Notes: generated from the sequence alone by a model not told the origin. Positions 7,061 through 15,708 are shown, counted from the first letter of the stretch. The stretch: 16,834 nucleotides of DNA from an uncultured Bacteroidales bacterium (GCA_937911935.1 CALDQH010000098.1:1-16834), one strand, 5' to 3'. Numbers and translations: made by a program.

Positions 7061-7221
7061 TTTACCCGCGCAGCGGGTTATACTAAAGTAATAGGCAGGT
7101 GTCAGAGCAATGCAGTCACTGAGCCTGTCCTTCTCGGTGGCTGAGCCTGTCGAAGCCCCAGAGAAGGATTCCCCCATGACTTTTACCCGCACCGCGGGTT
7201 AAACAAAAGTAATAGGCAGGT
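7061..7221 (+). repeat. Pair of 40-bp hairpin repeats flanking a CTGAGCCTGTCGAAG-type repeat
   Basis: Bases 7061-7100 and 7182-7221 match at 36 of 40 positions. Each contains ACCCGC, three bases, GCGGGT, and ends AAAGTAATAGGCAGGT. Between them lie CACTGAGCCTGTC (7117-7129) and CTGAGCCTGTCGAAG (7141-7155), and an inverted pair CCTTCTC (7129-7135) / GAGAAGG (7161-7167). Bases 7106-7129 match the rnfC insert at 23 of 24 positions. No gene is seen here. Confidence 0.8.
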
Positions 7222-7257
7222 CTTGGAGGTGCACAGCACCAACAAGGCCTGTGTTAA

Positions 7258-7500
7258 ACGAAGCATCCCCTTCTCACCCACCCCAGCACCCCCGCAGGGC
7301 GGTGCAACCGAGCGAAGCGAGTAAACTACCCAAACAAACCATATTCATTTGAGGTAATAAAAATAGAGCTACTTGACGAATCAAATAGCTCTATTCTCGA
7401 CGTAAAAGTAGCCGACTCAAATGAAACAGACCTACTTTCAGTTGCAAATATACTACCTAATGTTGAAGAATCATCAAAATTTCAAAGGTTGTTAAAATAA
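7258..7500 (+). pseudogene. Headless ORF, possible 3' remnant of a gene
   Basis: A reading frame is open from the TAA at 7255-7257 to the TAA at 7498-7500 but contains no ATG, GTG or TTG that would make a convincing start. From about 7321 it reads like ordinary protein, with segments such as YSFEVIKIELLDES, ILDVKVADS and LLSVANILPNVEE. The sequence changes abruptly on the left to the GC-rich repeat segment. It may be the C-terminal end of a gene lost by repeat-mediated rearrangement. I do not recognise the family. Against coding, two nested inverted repeats (TCATTTGAG 7345-7353 / CTCAAATGA 7416-7424 and AATAGAGCTA 7362-7371 / TAGCTCTATT 7386-7395) fall in the same stretch, so it could instead be a structured element. 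Confidence 0.4.
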
Positions 7501-7533
7501 ATCCCAACTTCTCCCTTTCATTAAGTAATTTTT

Positions 7534-7593
7534 GCCAAACCACCGACCAAAATCGCGCCAAATCACCGAACGAATTGATGCCAAATTACCGAA
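7534..7593 (+). repeat. 23-bp-period repeat, 3 copies
   Basis: Copies of GCCAAAnnACCGAn start at 7534, 7557 and 7580, each exactly 23 bases apart. The 9-base spacers are also similar (CAAAATCGC, CGAATTGAT; CGAAATTGC in the array at 6993). The core shares CCAAATCACCGA with the octamer-type array at the start of the window. Confidence 0.82.
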
Positions 7594-7654
7594 AATATTA
7601 ACAAATATCAGATAACTAATTGATAATCTATATATTAACTAACATAAAATATTT

Positions 7655-7687
7655 GATAGTATTTTCATACATGCGATAGTATTTTTG
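7655..7687 (+). promoter_or_regulatory. Probable promoter with direct repeats before the small ORF
   Basis: TATTTTTG at 7680-7687 matches the Bacteroidetes -7 element and lies 38 bases before the ATG at 7726. No TTTG is found at the usual 19-base spacing; the nearest is at 7652-7655, with a 24-base spacer. The 11-mer GATAGTATTTT is repeated at 7655-7665 and 7675-7685, 20 bases apart, which could be a pair of regulator sites. The surroundings are very AT-rich. Confidence 0.45.
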
Positions 7688-7725
7688 TATCTATAAAAAA
7701 TATAAATTAATATAAAATATAGCCT

Positions 7726-7911
7726 ATGAATCTATTAGATACTTTAGAATTTTATGTACATATACAAAAAGAAAGAGTGAGATTTTTGATGCAACATACA
7801 AGTCCAGAAAAGCAAATAAATATGCAAGGAGAATATAATTTATATCAATTTGTAGAATATTTAGTAAAGTTGAGAAAAATATTGTTGGAAAATCGTATGA
7901 AGAAGTACTAA
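7726..7911 (+). CDS. Small hypothetical protein (61 aa) upstream of the AbiGi-like gene
   Basis: I do not recognise this family. The predicted product is charged and probably helical (MNLLDTLEFYVHIQKERVRF, then EYNLYQFVEYLVKLRKILLE), with no membrane segment or signal peptide. It starts with ATG after an AT-rich promoter-like region and ends 42 bases before the AbiGi-like gene on the same strand, so the two may be co-transcribed. That placement would suit a small partner or regulator of the AbiGi-like protein, but nothing in the sequence proves this. The AT-rich base use matches its neighbour. It could also be a chance ORF. Confidence 0.5.
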   Translation: MNLLDTLEFYVHIQKERVRFLMQHTSPEKQINMQGEYNLYQFVEYLVKLRKILLENRMKKY

Positions 7912-7916
7912 AGGTA

Positions 7917-7924
7917 TAACTTTG
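7917..7924 (+). promoter_or_regulatory. Possible -7 element before the AbiGi-like gene
   Basis: TAACTTTG matches TAnnTTTG and lies 29 bases before the ATG at 7954, just after the stop of the small ORF. No TTTG is seen at the proper distance upstream, so this is a weak call. Confidence 0.3.
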
Positions 7925-7953
7925 TAAAGAACTATTTTAAAAGATATCCTTTT

Positions 7954-8814
7954 ATGAACCCAAGTGCAAATTCCTCTTTACTCCATTATACCAAAACAAT
8001 TACAAGTCTCAAGAAAATTCTTAAAAATGGATTTAGGTATTCTTATTGTAAAGAGGAATATCCCAAAGCTTTAATTAATAATATAATAAACAAAGGCGAC
8101 AAAGTTTTTGTTCCAAATATAATTTGTTCAAACGAAAAAATTAATAATGCCGTCTTAATACCAATGGTATCCTTTTGCGATATACCCTTACTACGATCTA
8201 AAATTCATTCCTCAAATTATGGAAAATTTGCTATTGGTATTGATAAAAATCTCGCGCGTGAAATATATCCAAGTTTAATGCCGGTTCAATATAGGTCTGC
8301 TGAACGCCACACACTGGCCTTGATAGAGTTATCTATGATATATGCTAATTCTCCAAATTTAAGCAAACAAGTTATGGATAGTCTAAAATTAATCATTGGA
8401 ACTACCAAACCATTCACAATTAAATATAAAAATAAAGATGTAGTTTGCTATGAAGAAAGAGAATGGAGAGTAATTCATAGTGACAATGATACAACTAAAT
8501 GGGGCTGGAATATTAATATCGATGATGTAAAAAAAGAAAAAAAACTTTACAATAAAAGATTACACTCTAATAGTGAATTATCATACCTATCTTTTATTGT
8601 GGCTAAAACACCTGAAGAAATGTTTTATGTAGAGCAATATCTTCCTAAACTAATTACACATATTATTGTCAAAAAAGATGAAGATATTCCTATAATTGCA
8701 GAATTTATTCTAAATGAGAAAAACACCATATTTGGTTATAATCTTTCCAAAGAATCTAGATTAATGCTAATTAGCAAATTAAATTCCTTTGAAAGAATAT
8801 CTAAAGATTATTAA
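7954..8814 (+). CDS. AbiGi-like abortive infection protein
   Basis: The 286-residue protein resembles the AbiGi family (putative phage-resistance protein, described as the antitoxin half of the lactococcal AbiG pair). The family-like features are the opening LLHYTKTITSLKKILKNGFR followed by YCKEEYP, the stretch IPMVSFCDIPLLRSKIHSSN, YGKFAIGIDK, and a later CYEEREWRVI. No AbiGii-type toxin gene is adjacent; the neighbours are an unknown 61-codon ORF upstream and the convergent methyltransferase downstream. It may therefore work alone or with the small ORF. It is cytoplasmic by appearance, with no membrane segment. Base composition is strongly AT-rich compared with the Rnf genes, suggesting horizontal acquisition. 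Family assignment is by pattern only. Confidence 0.7.
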   Translation: MNPSANSSLLHYTKTITSLKKILKNGFRYSYCKEEYPKALINNIINKGDKVFVPNIICSNEKINNAVLIPMVSFCDIPLLRSKIHSSNYGKFAIGIDKNLAREIYPSLMPVQYRSAERHTLALIELSMIYANSPNLSKQVMDSLKLIIGTTKPFTIKYKNKDVVCYEEREWRVIHSDNDTTKWGWNINIDDVKKEKKLYNKRLHSNSELSYLSFIVAKTPEEMFYVEQYLPKLITHIIVKKDEDIPIIAEFILNEKNTIFGYNLSKESRLMLISKLNSFERISKDY

Positions 8815-8822
8815 CACGATTA

Positions 8823-8846
8823 ATAGCCTGCAGACCCGCAGGCTAT
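8823..8846. terminator. Hairpin between convergent genes
   Basis: ATAGCCTGC (8823-8831) and GCAGGCTAT (8838-8846) form a perfect 9-bp stem with a 6-base loop. It lies between the stop of the AbiGi-like gene and the stop of the convergent methyltransferase gene, and may serve both. The T-tracts are weak on either side. Confidence 0.6.
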
Positions 8847-8854
8847 AACTCTAT

Positions 8855-11800
8855 TCACACACTCTCCTCAATGATTTTTATTTCGGCATCGGTTAGTCCA
8901 TATAATTGATAGACAAGTGAATTGATACTTTTATCACTTTCAGAAATATCCTTATTTGAATTACTGTTCATTATTTCTATAATTTCAAGAACCTTTTTAG
9001 CAATCAAATCCTTTGTATCATCATGAGCATAAGCAATTGGTATCTTTTTAATATCTTCTACCCTTATCTGCGGAGTCTTCCCAGGCGCCATCTTAATAAA
9101 CCCTCTATTCAACATATAAAAGGTTACTAACTTTGAGTTTATTATTCCTAATAGGTAACACAAAACTTTTAAATCATCTTTAGGAACATTTACTGTAAAA
9201 AGAGAATAACCGCAATGATAATGACAATATAAATCTGCAGCTGCAGTGATTCGTATGTCGCTTTGCCTAATAATCAATTTAGGCCTTATAAATCTATCAT
9301 TATTTTCTCCGATAGAAGGAGTTCCTATTTTATTATCCCAAATATACTTTTCTACAACCTTATCAAATTTAAAATTAGTTTCATTTCTTTTGATTTGCAA
9401 GTTGGTTGGATAATGTATATGATAGAGTTGTATGTTATCTCCACCGGAAACAAATGGAGGGTACTGTTGATCACTACATAAAAAATATTCTTTTACTCCA
9501 CCTATATTCACACCTGTTCTCACTTCTGAAATTTCAGAAAGTCTACACGAGCAATTTTCAATATTTGTTAATATATTAGCAAATTTACTCGGTTTTGAAA
9601 TATGACATTCCTTATCATTTAAACAATCATTTAGGTTCAAACATTGATAATCACCTATAATATCATCTTTCCATAGTGTAAATTCCTCTGCCAATGAATC
9701 TATAGCTATAATGAGTTGCCCACTAGACACATTTTGAAAAGCCGTTAATCCTGTTACAATCTCTCTTATATGAAAATGTGAAAGAATATATCTTCTTATA
9801 TCTGCAAATGGTTTCTCAAAGAATGAAAAATCTATTATGAGATTACAACAACCATTTTTACCTATAAGATTTAACGACTTATATATAAAAAACTGAATTG
9901 AATGAAAGCGTCCCTTCTTTTTCTTGTCCTTTATATAGGAAATATCGTTCTTAATAGATTCTAACACCTGATTTTCAATGTTTACAGCCTGACGTGAATA
10001 GTAACTTACATACGGCGGATTTCCAATCACAATATCAAAGCCACTCTTGCCTTCTGGGCGGTTAAAGACTTCGCTAAACCATGTGTGCCATAAGAAGAAT
10101 TGACTATTACCTGCTAAGTTTACATCTTTTAGTATCTTTAAAATGAGTGGATCAAAAGATTGAACTTCTAACTGCTTATTGATGGCTACCTGAATTTCTT
10201 GTTGAATAGTAATTTTTTGTTCGTGATCTGAACAAGAATAATATTTAGAGAGTAATCTTGATACTTGCTTTTGCAATAATACTTTTTCATCATCAAAAAG
10301 TCCATTATCGGTATCATCTTTCTTGCTGGTGGTTTTGTACGAAAGATTATTCAAATCTACACCCATAAAACTTTCTACAAGGGAATTTCCTTGCATAATC
10401 TTATAATCTAAGTTTGGTAATGGCGATGCTTTTTCTTCATCTACCACAATAGATAGCCAGAAACGCAAACGAGCAATATCAACTGCTCCTTTTTCTATGT
10501 CCACACCATAAATATTATTCTGAATAATACTTTTTTTGATTTCAGAACGGGGTACGTCCAAATGTTCCAATGCTTCGCGGCAACTTAACAACCCGTTTAA
10601 CAAGCCCATGGGAAATGCACCCGAACCAATGGCTGGGTCGCAAATCTTCACTTCTTTAAGTGCTTCTAATAATTTTGGCTTTTTATTTTCGGGTATTTCA
10701 GCTACATTTTCATCGGGCGAAAGAACAAATTGCCTAATCTTTTCTTTAGCTATAGAAGTATTGGTCTCTAGATAAGCAATAAGCGATTCTTGGCACATAT
10801 AACGCACAATTTCTTTGGGCGTATAAAATGCACCTTTGTCCTTGTTATCTTCCAGCAAGTTCTCAAAGATTTTTCCCAACATTTCTGGATCCACCCCTAC
10901 CTCTGCATCGTTAGGGTCATTCTCGTCTATGGTAAAGTTATATTCACTAAAGAACTGAAATAATCGTTTAAAATAATCGGCAGGGAATTTACTTTCGGGC
11001 TCATCTTCTTTGTCACGTTCAAATAAACCACCATTCAAATAGGGAATGCTCTCCCACTCTTTTAAGAGTGCTAAATCCCAATTATAGTGTTCAAAAACTT
11101 GTTTTCTTTGTTCTGGTTTGGTATTTAAAATGCCAAAGAAAAGCGGTTCCAACACACTATCCAAATAATCGTCTTGATATGGAGAACGTTCAAATAAGTT
11201 TTGCAAGTAGTTTAAATCACCACACAACCATCCTTTACGTTGCAAAAAATGTAAAAAAGTAAGACGCCCCATCATCTTTTTAATGTAATTACGTATTACT
11301 TTCTCGTCAAAATTAAAGGCAAACATCAACACGGCATTAGACTCGCCCTTTACTTTTTCTTCCCACTTACTGCCTACTTTCACAAAGCGCTTACCCGTGA
11401 TATACTGAATAAAATCGGCATATTGTTTGCGATATTCATTAAAGAATTCGTCCGAAAGAGCCTCTACAGAGAAGGCTGTTTTAAGGTTCTCAAAAGAGAC
11501 TCCTTTGTTTTGTAAAGAACGGAATCGTTCAATAGGAGTTCTATACAAAATCCCTTGATTACCAAAAACGTACGTATATCGTTTGGGCGAGGTTGCCTCT
11601 CCCTGAATATCACAAATAAACGATAATCGCCACAAGTCACCACTATCAAATACCACCAAAGCAGCATCAAATTCACCCCATGTAGGATTGATAAATGAAC
11701 GCACAAAGTTGCGCAATCCTATTTTACGCTTTGCCACAGAACCTTGTGTTATCTTATAATAAAACAGACCTATTCTATAGCTATCAACAGTATTGATATT

Positions 11801-11965
11801 ACCTAAATAATATCCATTTTCTAACGTCTGGTTGTTTATCTTTTCGGGCGTAACTTTTAGTTCACTCGCATTAAATAAATTTTGCAAGCAATTGTACCAA
11901 GTTTGCATGCTAAAAGAAGATTGGAACATGGTTCTCAATTCATCTACAGAAAATATTGTGGCCAT
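8855..11965 (-). CDS. Eco57I-like N6-adenine DNA methyltransferase (large, R-M type)
   Basis: The 1036-residue product has the N6-adenine methyltransferase signature: motif I DPAIGSGAFPMG starting at D443 (S-adenosylmethionine binding) and catalytic motif IV NPPY at 649-652. The roughly 440 residues before motif I, including FDAALVVFDSGDLWRLSF near 100-118, resemble the front half of Eco57I/type IIG enzymes. I cannot see a complete PD-(D/E)xK nuclease there. The segment after NPPY, with KTPQIRVEDIKKIPIAYA near the end, suits a target-recognition region. It starts 37 bp after the PLD-SNF2 helicase gene on the same strand, so the two are very likely one operon. The expected role is to mark host DNA while the partner attacks unmarked DNA. 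It could also be a stand-alone type IIG enzyme. Confidence 0.9.
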   Translation of the reverse strand: MATIFSVDELRTMFQSSFSMQTWYNCLQNLFNASELKVTPEKINNQTLENGYYLGNINTVDSYRIGLFYYKITQGSVAKRKIGLRNFVRSFINPTWGEFDAALVVFDSGDLWRLSFICDIQGEATSPKRYTYVFGNQGILYRTPIERFRSLQNKGVSFENLKTAFSVEALSDEFFNEYRKQYADFIQYITGKRFVKVGSKWEEKVKGESNAVLMFAFNFDEKVIRNYIKKMMGRLTFLHFLQRKGWLCGDLNYLQNLFERSPYQDDYLDSVLEPLFFGILNTKPEQRKQVFEHYNWDLALLKEWESIPYLNGGLFERDKEDEPESKFPADYFKRLFQFFSEYNFTIDENDPNDAEVGVDPEMLGKIFENLLEDNKDKGAFYTPKEIVRYMCQESLIAYLETNTSIAKEKIRQFVLSPDENVAEIPENKKPKLLEALKEVKICDPAIGSGAFPMGLLNGLLSCREALEHLDVPRSEIKKSIIQNNIYGVDIEKGAVDIARLRFWLSIVVDEEKASPLPNLDYKIMQGNSLVESFMGVDLNNLSYKTTSKKDDTDNGLFDDEKVLLQKQVSRLLSKYYSCSDHEQKITIQQEIQVAINKQLEVQSFDPLILKILKDVNLAGNSQFFLWHTWFSEVFNRPEGKSGFDIVIGNPPYVSYYSRQAVNIENQVLESIKNDISYIKDKKKKGRFHSIQFFIYKSLNLIGKNGCCNLIIDFSFFEKPFADIRRYILSHFHIREIVTGLTAFQNVSSGQLIIAIDSLAEEFTLWKDDIIGDYQCLNLNDCLNDKECHISKPSKFANILTNIENCSCRLSEISEVRTGVNIGGVKEYFLCSDQQYPPFVSGGDNIQLYHIHYPTNLQIKRNETNFKFDKVVEKYIWDNKIGTPSIGENNDRFIRPKLIIRQSDIRITAAADLYCHYHCGYSLFTVNVPKDDLKVLCYLLGIINSKLVTFYMLNRGFIKMAPGKTPQIRVEDIKKIPIAYAHDDTKDLIAKKVLEIIEIMNSNSNKDISESDKSINSLVYQLYGLTDAEIKIIEESV

Positions 11966-12002
11966 TTTATAGTATGTACGATTACGGTTAGTTAGTTGTT
12001 TG

Positions 12003-15000
12003 TTATACGAAAGTTTCAGAAATCACTATCTGCGGGTTGGAAATATCTTTAGCATCGTGACGCTGATCTTTGTTCATCGTCTGATATTCAGCAAGTAATT
12101 CCGAAATCTTTGTTTGCAAGCCATACTCGTCTAGCTTCATCTTTTCACGGTCGTTTTTATACTCACGAGACAAAGCTTTTAGGTAACGAGGTAGTTGAGC
12201 GTAGATACCTTCATTGATATATCTTATCAAAACATCGCATTGCGTTTTCAACTCGTTATCGCTTGTTACCTGCTTAAGAGTACGCAAAAACTTATTTGCT
12301 TCAAGCGAAGTCTTATCAAGGTCGGTACGGTTAATGGATGAGGTATCGGCAGCCTCTACATACTCAGTAGTATATTTAGCCAATGCACCATTTACGTGTT
12401 TGTAGTGTTGCTCTTCATTTGTGAATGGCACAGGTTGTTCTTCGGGTTTAGCTTTGAGATATTTTACAGCTTCAAGGAATTCAATGACCTCTACCCCTGT
12501 TGGAGTAGCCAAATAGAACTCGGTTTTTACATTAGAGGAAACAAATATTACAGATTTACCGCTATGCTTTCCTGTATCACGCATTACACGACTTTTCATT
12601 GGCAGAGCCTTGATTTTATGATACAACTTGCGATCACTATTATAGAGTTCGCGAACTTCCCGCAAAAGGGCTATTTTCTTATCAATGCTATCTTTGACAT
12701 TACTATCGAACATCTGAAATTCTTTTACAATTTCTTCTTTGGAATAGATTTGAGCATCTTCGCCAAAAGCAGAATGGAAACCTTGTAATTTAACAAGGGC
12801 ATTCTTGTATAATTGAATTTCCTTATCGCCCTGTTGCGATGGGTAGAACATATAGTTGTAGATATTTGGAGCAACAGAACCAATACGATTTACACGACCT
12901 ATTCGTTGCATCAATCTGGTTGCATTCCAAGGTGAGTCGTAGTTAACTATCACATTAGAACGGTGCAAATTCACACCTTCTGCCAATACATCAGAAGTTA
13001 TAATGATGTTATATTTTTGGGCATCACTCTCATAATTGGCATCAAAATTCTCCTTGATTGTCTGACCCAACCGATTACGATTAGCGGCTGTAACCATCAA
13101 AACATCGGTACGACCAATTTCCTTGGTAAGTCTATCGTACAAATATTTCAGTGTATCAACACTTTCGGAGAACAAAACCAATTTTCCCGATGGATTTACC
13201 TCTTCTTTGAAGAAATTATTGGTAAGATTTTCTCTGAATAAATCAAATTTGGGATCGTCATTCTCATGTTCCCAATCTTCATTGAGTTGTTCCAATATTA
13301 CACGGTCATGATGAAGCATTTTAATAAAATCAGGGACGAAAGCATCTGCAGTAAAAAGAATATCTTCTTTTGCATAACCTTTTGTAATAGCATATTCGAT
13401 AATTTCATCTAACTCCATATTCTTAGCCTGAAGGTCTTTTACATTTAGCTCTGGAGCAATGATAACCTTGTCTTCTTCAAACATTTTAATCATGTCAGTT
13501 GTGATACGAAGAAGTGTATGGAGCGACTTTTTGAAAGCATAAAAACTACTCTCCAAACGCTTAACCATGTGCACTCTATATATGCCAGCCAAGGTCTGAC
13601 CGATATGCACGGCATTCTTATACTTTTTACGGTATTCAGGTTTCAAAAACTCTACTGCACGATAACGGGCATAAGTAAGTCCATTACCACCTGGATTTGA
13701 CTCGGACTTTCCATCTGTAAGTTGTTTCAAGCTCATGTAGAAACGATTACTAGTGTCAGTGTCCATTACGTACTCTAATTCATTGGGTGCTAAAATTTTG
13801 GGGAATACGATACCTTGCGAATCTATATCTGCTTTATAATCGGAGTCGTTAAGAATGTTGTTACGTGTACGACGTACTGTTACCTTATCTATAACTTTAC
13901 TACGAATTTGTTCATAGATTTTATCTACCTCTGCTGTTACATCACGTTGGTCACGCTCACGCATCAGTCGTTTGTATTCCAATATGTATTCTGAGAAGAA
14001 ACCTTTTAGATTTGGTACCCCATCAATTGTACAACTCTGACTATTTTGAAACAACAATAATTGATTCTGCAAATCATCTGGACGGTTGTTAAGTGGAGTT
14101 GCAGAAAGAAGCATCACTTTCTTTTGCGAACTCTTTAACAATCCCATATTCATACAAGGCGATTTGCATATCTTTTGTAACTCGTCATACTTGCCCGAGC
14201 TATCACTACGGAAACCATGTGCTTCATCCACAATAATTAAATCAAACTCTTCTTTATCCTTGTAGTTGTCTTTTCCTTCAAGAACCTTGGATAAACTGCC
14301 ATTGGTAATAAACTGCGCCTTTTTGTAGATACCAAACAACTTGAATGTCTTTTTCCAGTTGTCTTCCAAGGCAGGAGGATAAACAACAAGGATGTTGGTA
14401 TTTTTGCCGTTAGCCTCCACAAAACGTTTAGCAATCATGGTTGCAATCATGGTTTTTCCCAAACCAACTACATCGGCAAGAAACAAACCATTATGCTGCA
14501 TCAGCATCTGATAACCCTGAATTACAGCATCTTTCTGATATTTCAAGTCCTTAACTCCATCTGGCAACTGAATAGAAAAATCATCTTCCACTTGGTCGCC
14601 AAACGTATCAATAAGTACTTTGATGTAAAGTTCGTAGGGGGTTGGTTGATACCCCAAATAGGTTTTCTTTTTATACTCGGCAATATCGTCTGCAGTAAGT
14701 TGAATTGCTTCGTTCCACAATTGCCAAAATTCATCGGAACAATACTTCACATCATCGTAGTCTTTCATGGCAACGTTCAGTTCGTACTGTGGTGGCTGTT
14801 TTATCCCTAACCCAGCATCAGAAATATTGGAAGAACCCATGATAACCCAACCATCACTATGCTCACTATGATTTTGTGGCAAACAGAGGTAAAATTTGGC
14901 ATGCAAGTTTTTGGTAGCGTGAATACGCATTTGCAAGCGACCAGATATTAAATCTTCGCATAGTTGCAAAATACCCTCTTCTACTTCGGGCGAATAATGG

Positions 15001-15296
15001 GCATTGATAATATCCTCTTTAAAGCCATTTTTGTAGGCTTCTTTGGCTTTTACAGGATCGCCAAACATAACGGTCATTTTGTTATGCTTGCGAAACATAT
15101 CATCTATATTTATGCCAATTAAGATCTTAATTTCAGAAATATCGCCTAACTCCTTACGTAGTTTAAAATAACCAGACGAACGAAAGAAACCAACTACTGC
15201 TAAAAAGCGGTCAAATGAAGTCATTTCTGATGCAATACCTTTTAGTTTATCAAAAAGCGTATTGCCAAGTCCATTGTTGAAGAATTTTGTACTCAC
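12003..15296 (-). CDS. PLD-nuclease/SNF2-family DEAH helicase fusion
   Basis: The 1097-residue protein joins a phospholipase D-like domain (about 1-170, with H132-x-K134 and GSSN at 154-157) to an SF2/SNF2-type helicase. The helicase has VGLGKT near 277-282 (Walker A), DEAH at 357-360, LLSATPLNNRPDDL at 396-409 and, in the second core domain, VLAEGVNLHRSNVIVNYDSP and QRIGRVNRIG. PLD domains of this kind can cut nucleic acid, so it is the likely effector of the module, moving along DNA and cleaving it. It precedes the adenine methyltransferase gene by 37 bp in the same operon. The start is GTG at 15296; a TAG lies 45-42 bases upstream in frame with no ATG between. A structured RNA and terminator lie in its leader. 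DISARM and Hma systems use related helicase-methylase pairings, but their other genes are not seen. Confidence 0.92.
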   Translation of the reverse strand: MSTKFFNNGLGNTLFDKLKGIASEMTSFDRFLAVVGFFRSSGYFKLRKELGDISEIKILIGINIDDMFRKHNKMTVMFGDPVKAKEAYKNGFKEDIINAHYSPEVEEGILQLCEDLISGRLQMRIHATKNLHAKFYLCLPQNHSEHSDGWVIMGSSNISDAGLGIKQPPQYELNVAMKDYDDVKYCSDEFWQLWNEAIQLTADDIAEYKKKTYLGYQPTPYELYIKVLIDTFGDQVEDDFSIQLPDGVKDLKYQKDAVIQGYQMLMQHNGLFLADVVGLGKTMIATMIAKRFVEANGKNTNILVVYPPALEDNWKKTFKLFGIYKKAQFITNGSLSKVLEGKDNYKDKEEFDLIIVDEAHGFRSDSSGKYDELQKICKSPCMNMGLLKSSQKKVMLLSATPLNNRPDDLQNQLLLFQNSQSCTIDGVPNLKGFFSEYILEYKRLMRERDQRDVTAEVDKIYEQIRSKVIDKVTVRRTRNNILNDSDYKADIDSQGIVFPKILAPNELEYVMDTDTSNRFYMSLKQLTDGKSESNPGGNGLTYARYRAVEFLKPEYRKKYKNAVHIGQTLAGIYRVHMVKRLESSFYAFKKSLHTLLRITTDMIKMFEEDKVIIAPELNVKDLQAKNMELDEIIEYAITKGYAKEDILFTADAFVPDFIKMLHHDRVILEQLNEDWEHENDDPKFDLFRENLTNNFFKEEVNPSGKLVLFSESVDTLKYLYDRLTKEIGRTDVLMVTAANRNRLGQTIKENFDANYESDAQKYNIIITSDVLAEGVNLHRSNVIVNYDSPWNATRLMQRIGRVNRIGSVAPNIYNYMFYPSQQGDKEIQLYKNALVKLQGFHSAFGEDAQIYSKEEIVKEFQMFDSNVKDSIDKKIALLREVRELYNSDRKLYHKIKALPMKSRVMRDTGKHSGKSVIFVSSNVKTEFYLATPTGVEVIEFLEAVKYLKAKPEEQPVPFTNEEQHYKHVNGALAKYTTEYVEAADTSSINRTDLDKTSLEANKFLRTLKQVTSDNELKTQCDVLIRYINEGIYAQLPRYLKALSREYKNDREKMKLDEYGLQTKISELLAEYQTMNKDQRHDAKDISNPQIVISETFV

Positions 15297-15365
15297 GGTG
15301 CGTTTACGTACAAGGGGTGGACTTCTTTCCCCTACCTATGAATCATAGTATTGATTTTATCACAT

Positions 15366-15404
15366 AAAAAAAGCGTGAAGCCCTGCACTGTCGCTCGCTT
15401 CACG
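15366..15404 (-). terminator. Intrinsic terminator on the - strand upstream of the helicase gene
   Basis: Read on the - strand, CGTGAAGC (complement of 15397-15404) pairs with GCTTCACG (complement of 15374-15381), followed after one C by seven T (15366-15372). The shape is a classic rho-independent terminator. It lies about 70 bases before the helicase start codon, so transcripts from the promoter at 15709-15739 should mostly end here unless read-through occurs. Confidence 0.85.
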
Positions 15405-15622
15405 GTTAGAGGCCCTGAGATTGCCTTGCAAGTCGAAACGAGCAACGCATAAGCCCCACGCCGATATGTAATCATAGTACACAAGACACCCTTTATGTGC
15501 GGACATGGTACACCATGTCCCTACATTAGGTACGTGCAGATATGAGAATACACACCCACGGGGCATTCACGTTGCTTAGTTTTTGACTTGCTTTTTGAAA
15601 TTTTCTCAGGATTTCTAACCGT
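15402..15622 (-). ncRNA. Candidate structured non-coding RNA (6S-like rod)
   Basis: On the - strand five helices nest with small internal loops. They are ACGGTTAGA/TCTAACCGT (15614-15622 with 15402-15410), CCTGAGA/TCTCAGG, GCAAGTC/GACTTGC, AGCAACG/CGTTGCT and GCCCC/GGGGC. They enclose about 115 nt that contain an apical hairpin GGACATGG/CCATGTCC (15501-15520). A promoter lies upstream (15709-15739) and an intrinsic terminator directly downstream, so the transcript may run from about 15702 to 15366. A long rod with internal loops, a large central open region and an apical hairpin is the general shape of 6S RNA, which would be a housekeeping RNA here. I see no tRNA-like ends (against tmRNA) and no RNase P signature. 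The structure is well supported; the 6S identity is inference. Confidence 0.68.
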
Positions 15623-15708
15623 CAAAACCAAAGCGTAGTAAACGCCTTATATTATGTCTATCCCACCCACCCGCTTTGCAAAGGGCAAAGCATCGGCGTA
15701 GGACAATA

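Noticed and set aside
6993..7593. CRISPR or plasmid origin iterons from the 23-bp-period repeats
   Set aside because: Spacers of 9 bases resemble each other, copy number is two and three, and no replication initiator or cas gene is present.
12396..12788. + strand ORF of 130 codons opposite the helicase gene
   Set aside because: It is antisense to a well-supported coding region, has no family resemblance and no promoter.
8855..15296. A complete DISARM or BREX system
   Set aside because: The signature genes (drmA, drmB; brxC, pglZ and others) are absent. Only a helicase and a methyltransferase are seen.
15360..15566. A 68-codon - strand ORF (MPRGCVFSYLHV...) upstream of the helicase gene
   Set aside because: It lies wholly within the base-paired RNA and terminator, and its frame runs through the hairpins. 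RNA structure explains the sequence better than coding.
15402..15622. tmRNA, RNase P RNA or a retron ncRNA
   Set aside because: No tRNA-like ends or tag reading frame, no conserved RNase P motif, and no reverse transcriptase gene in the window.
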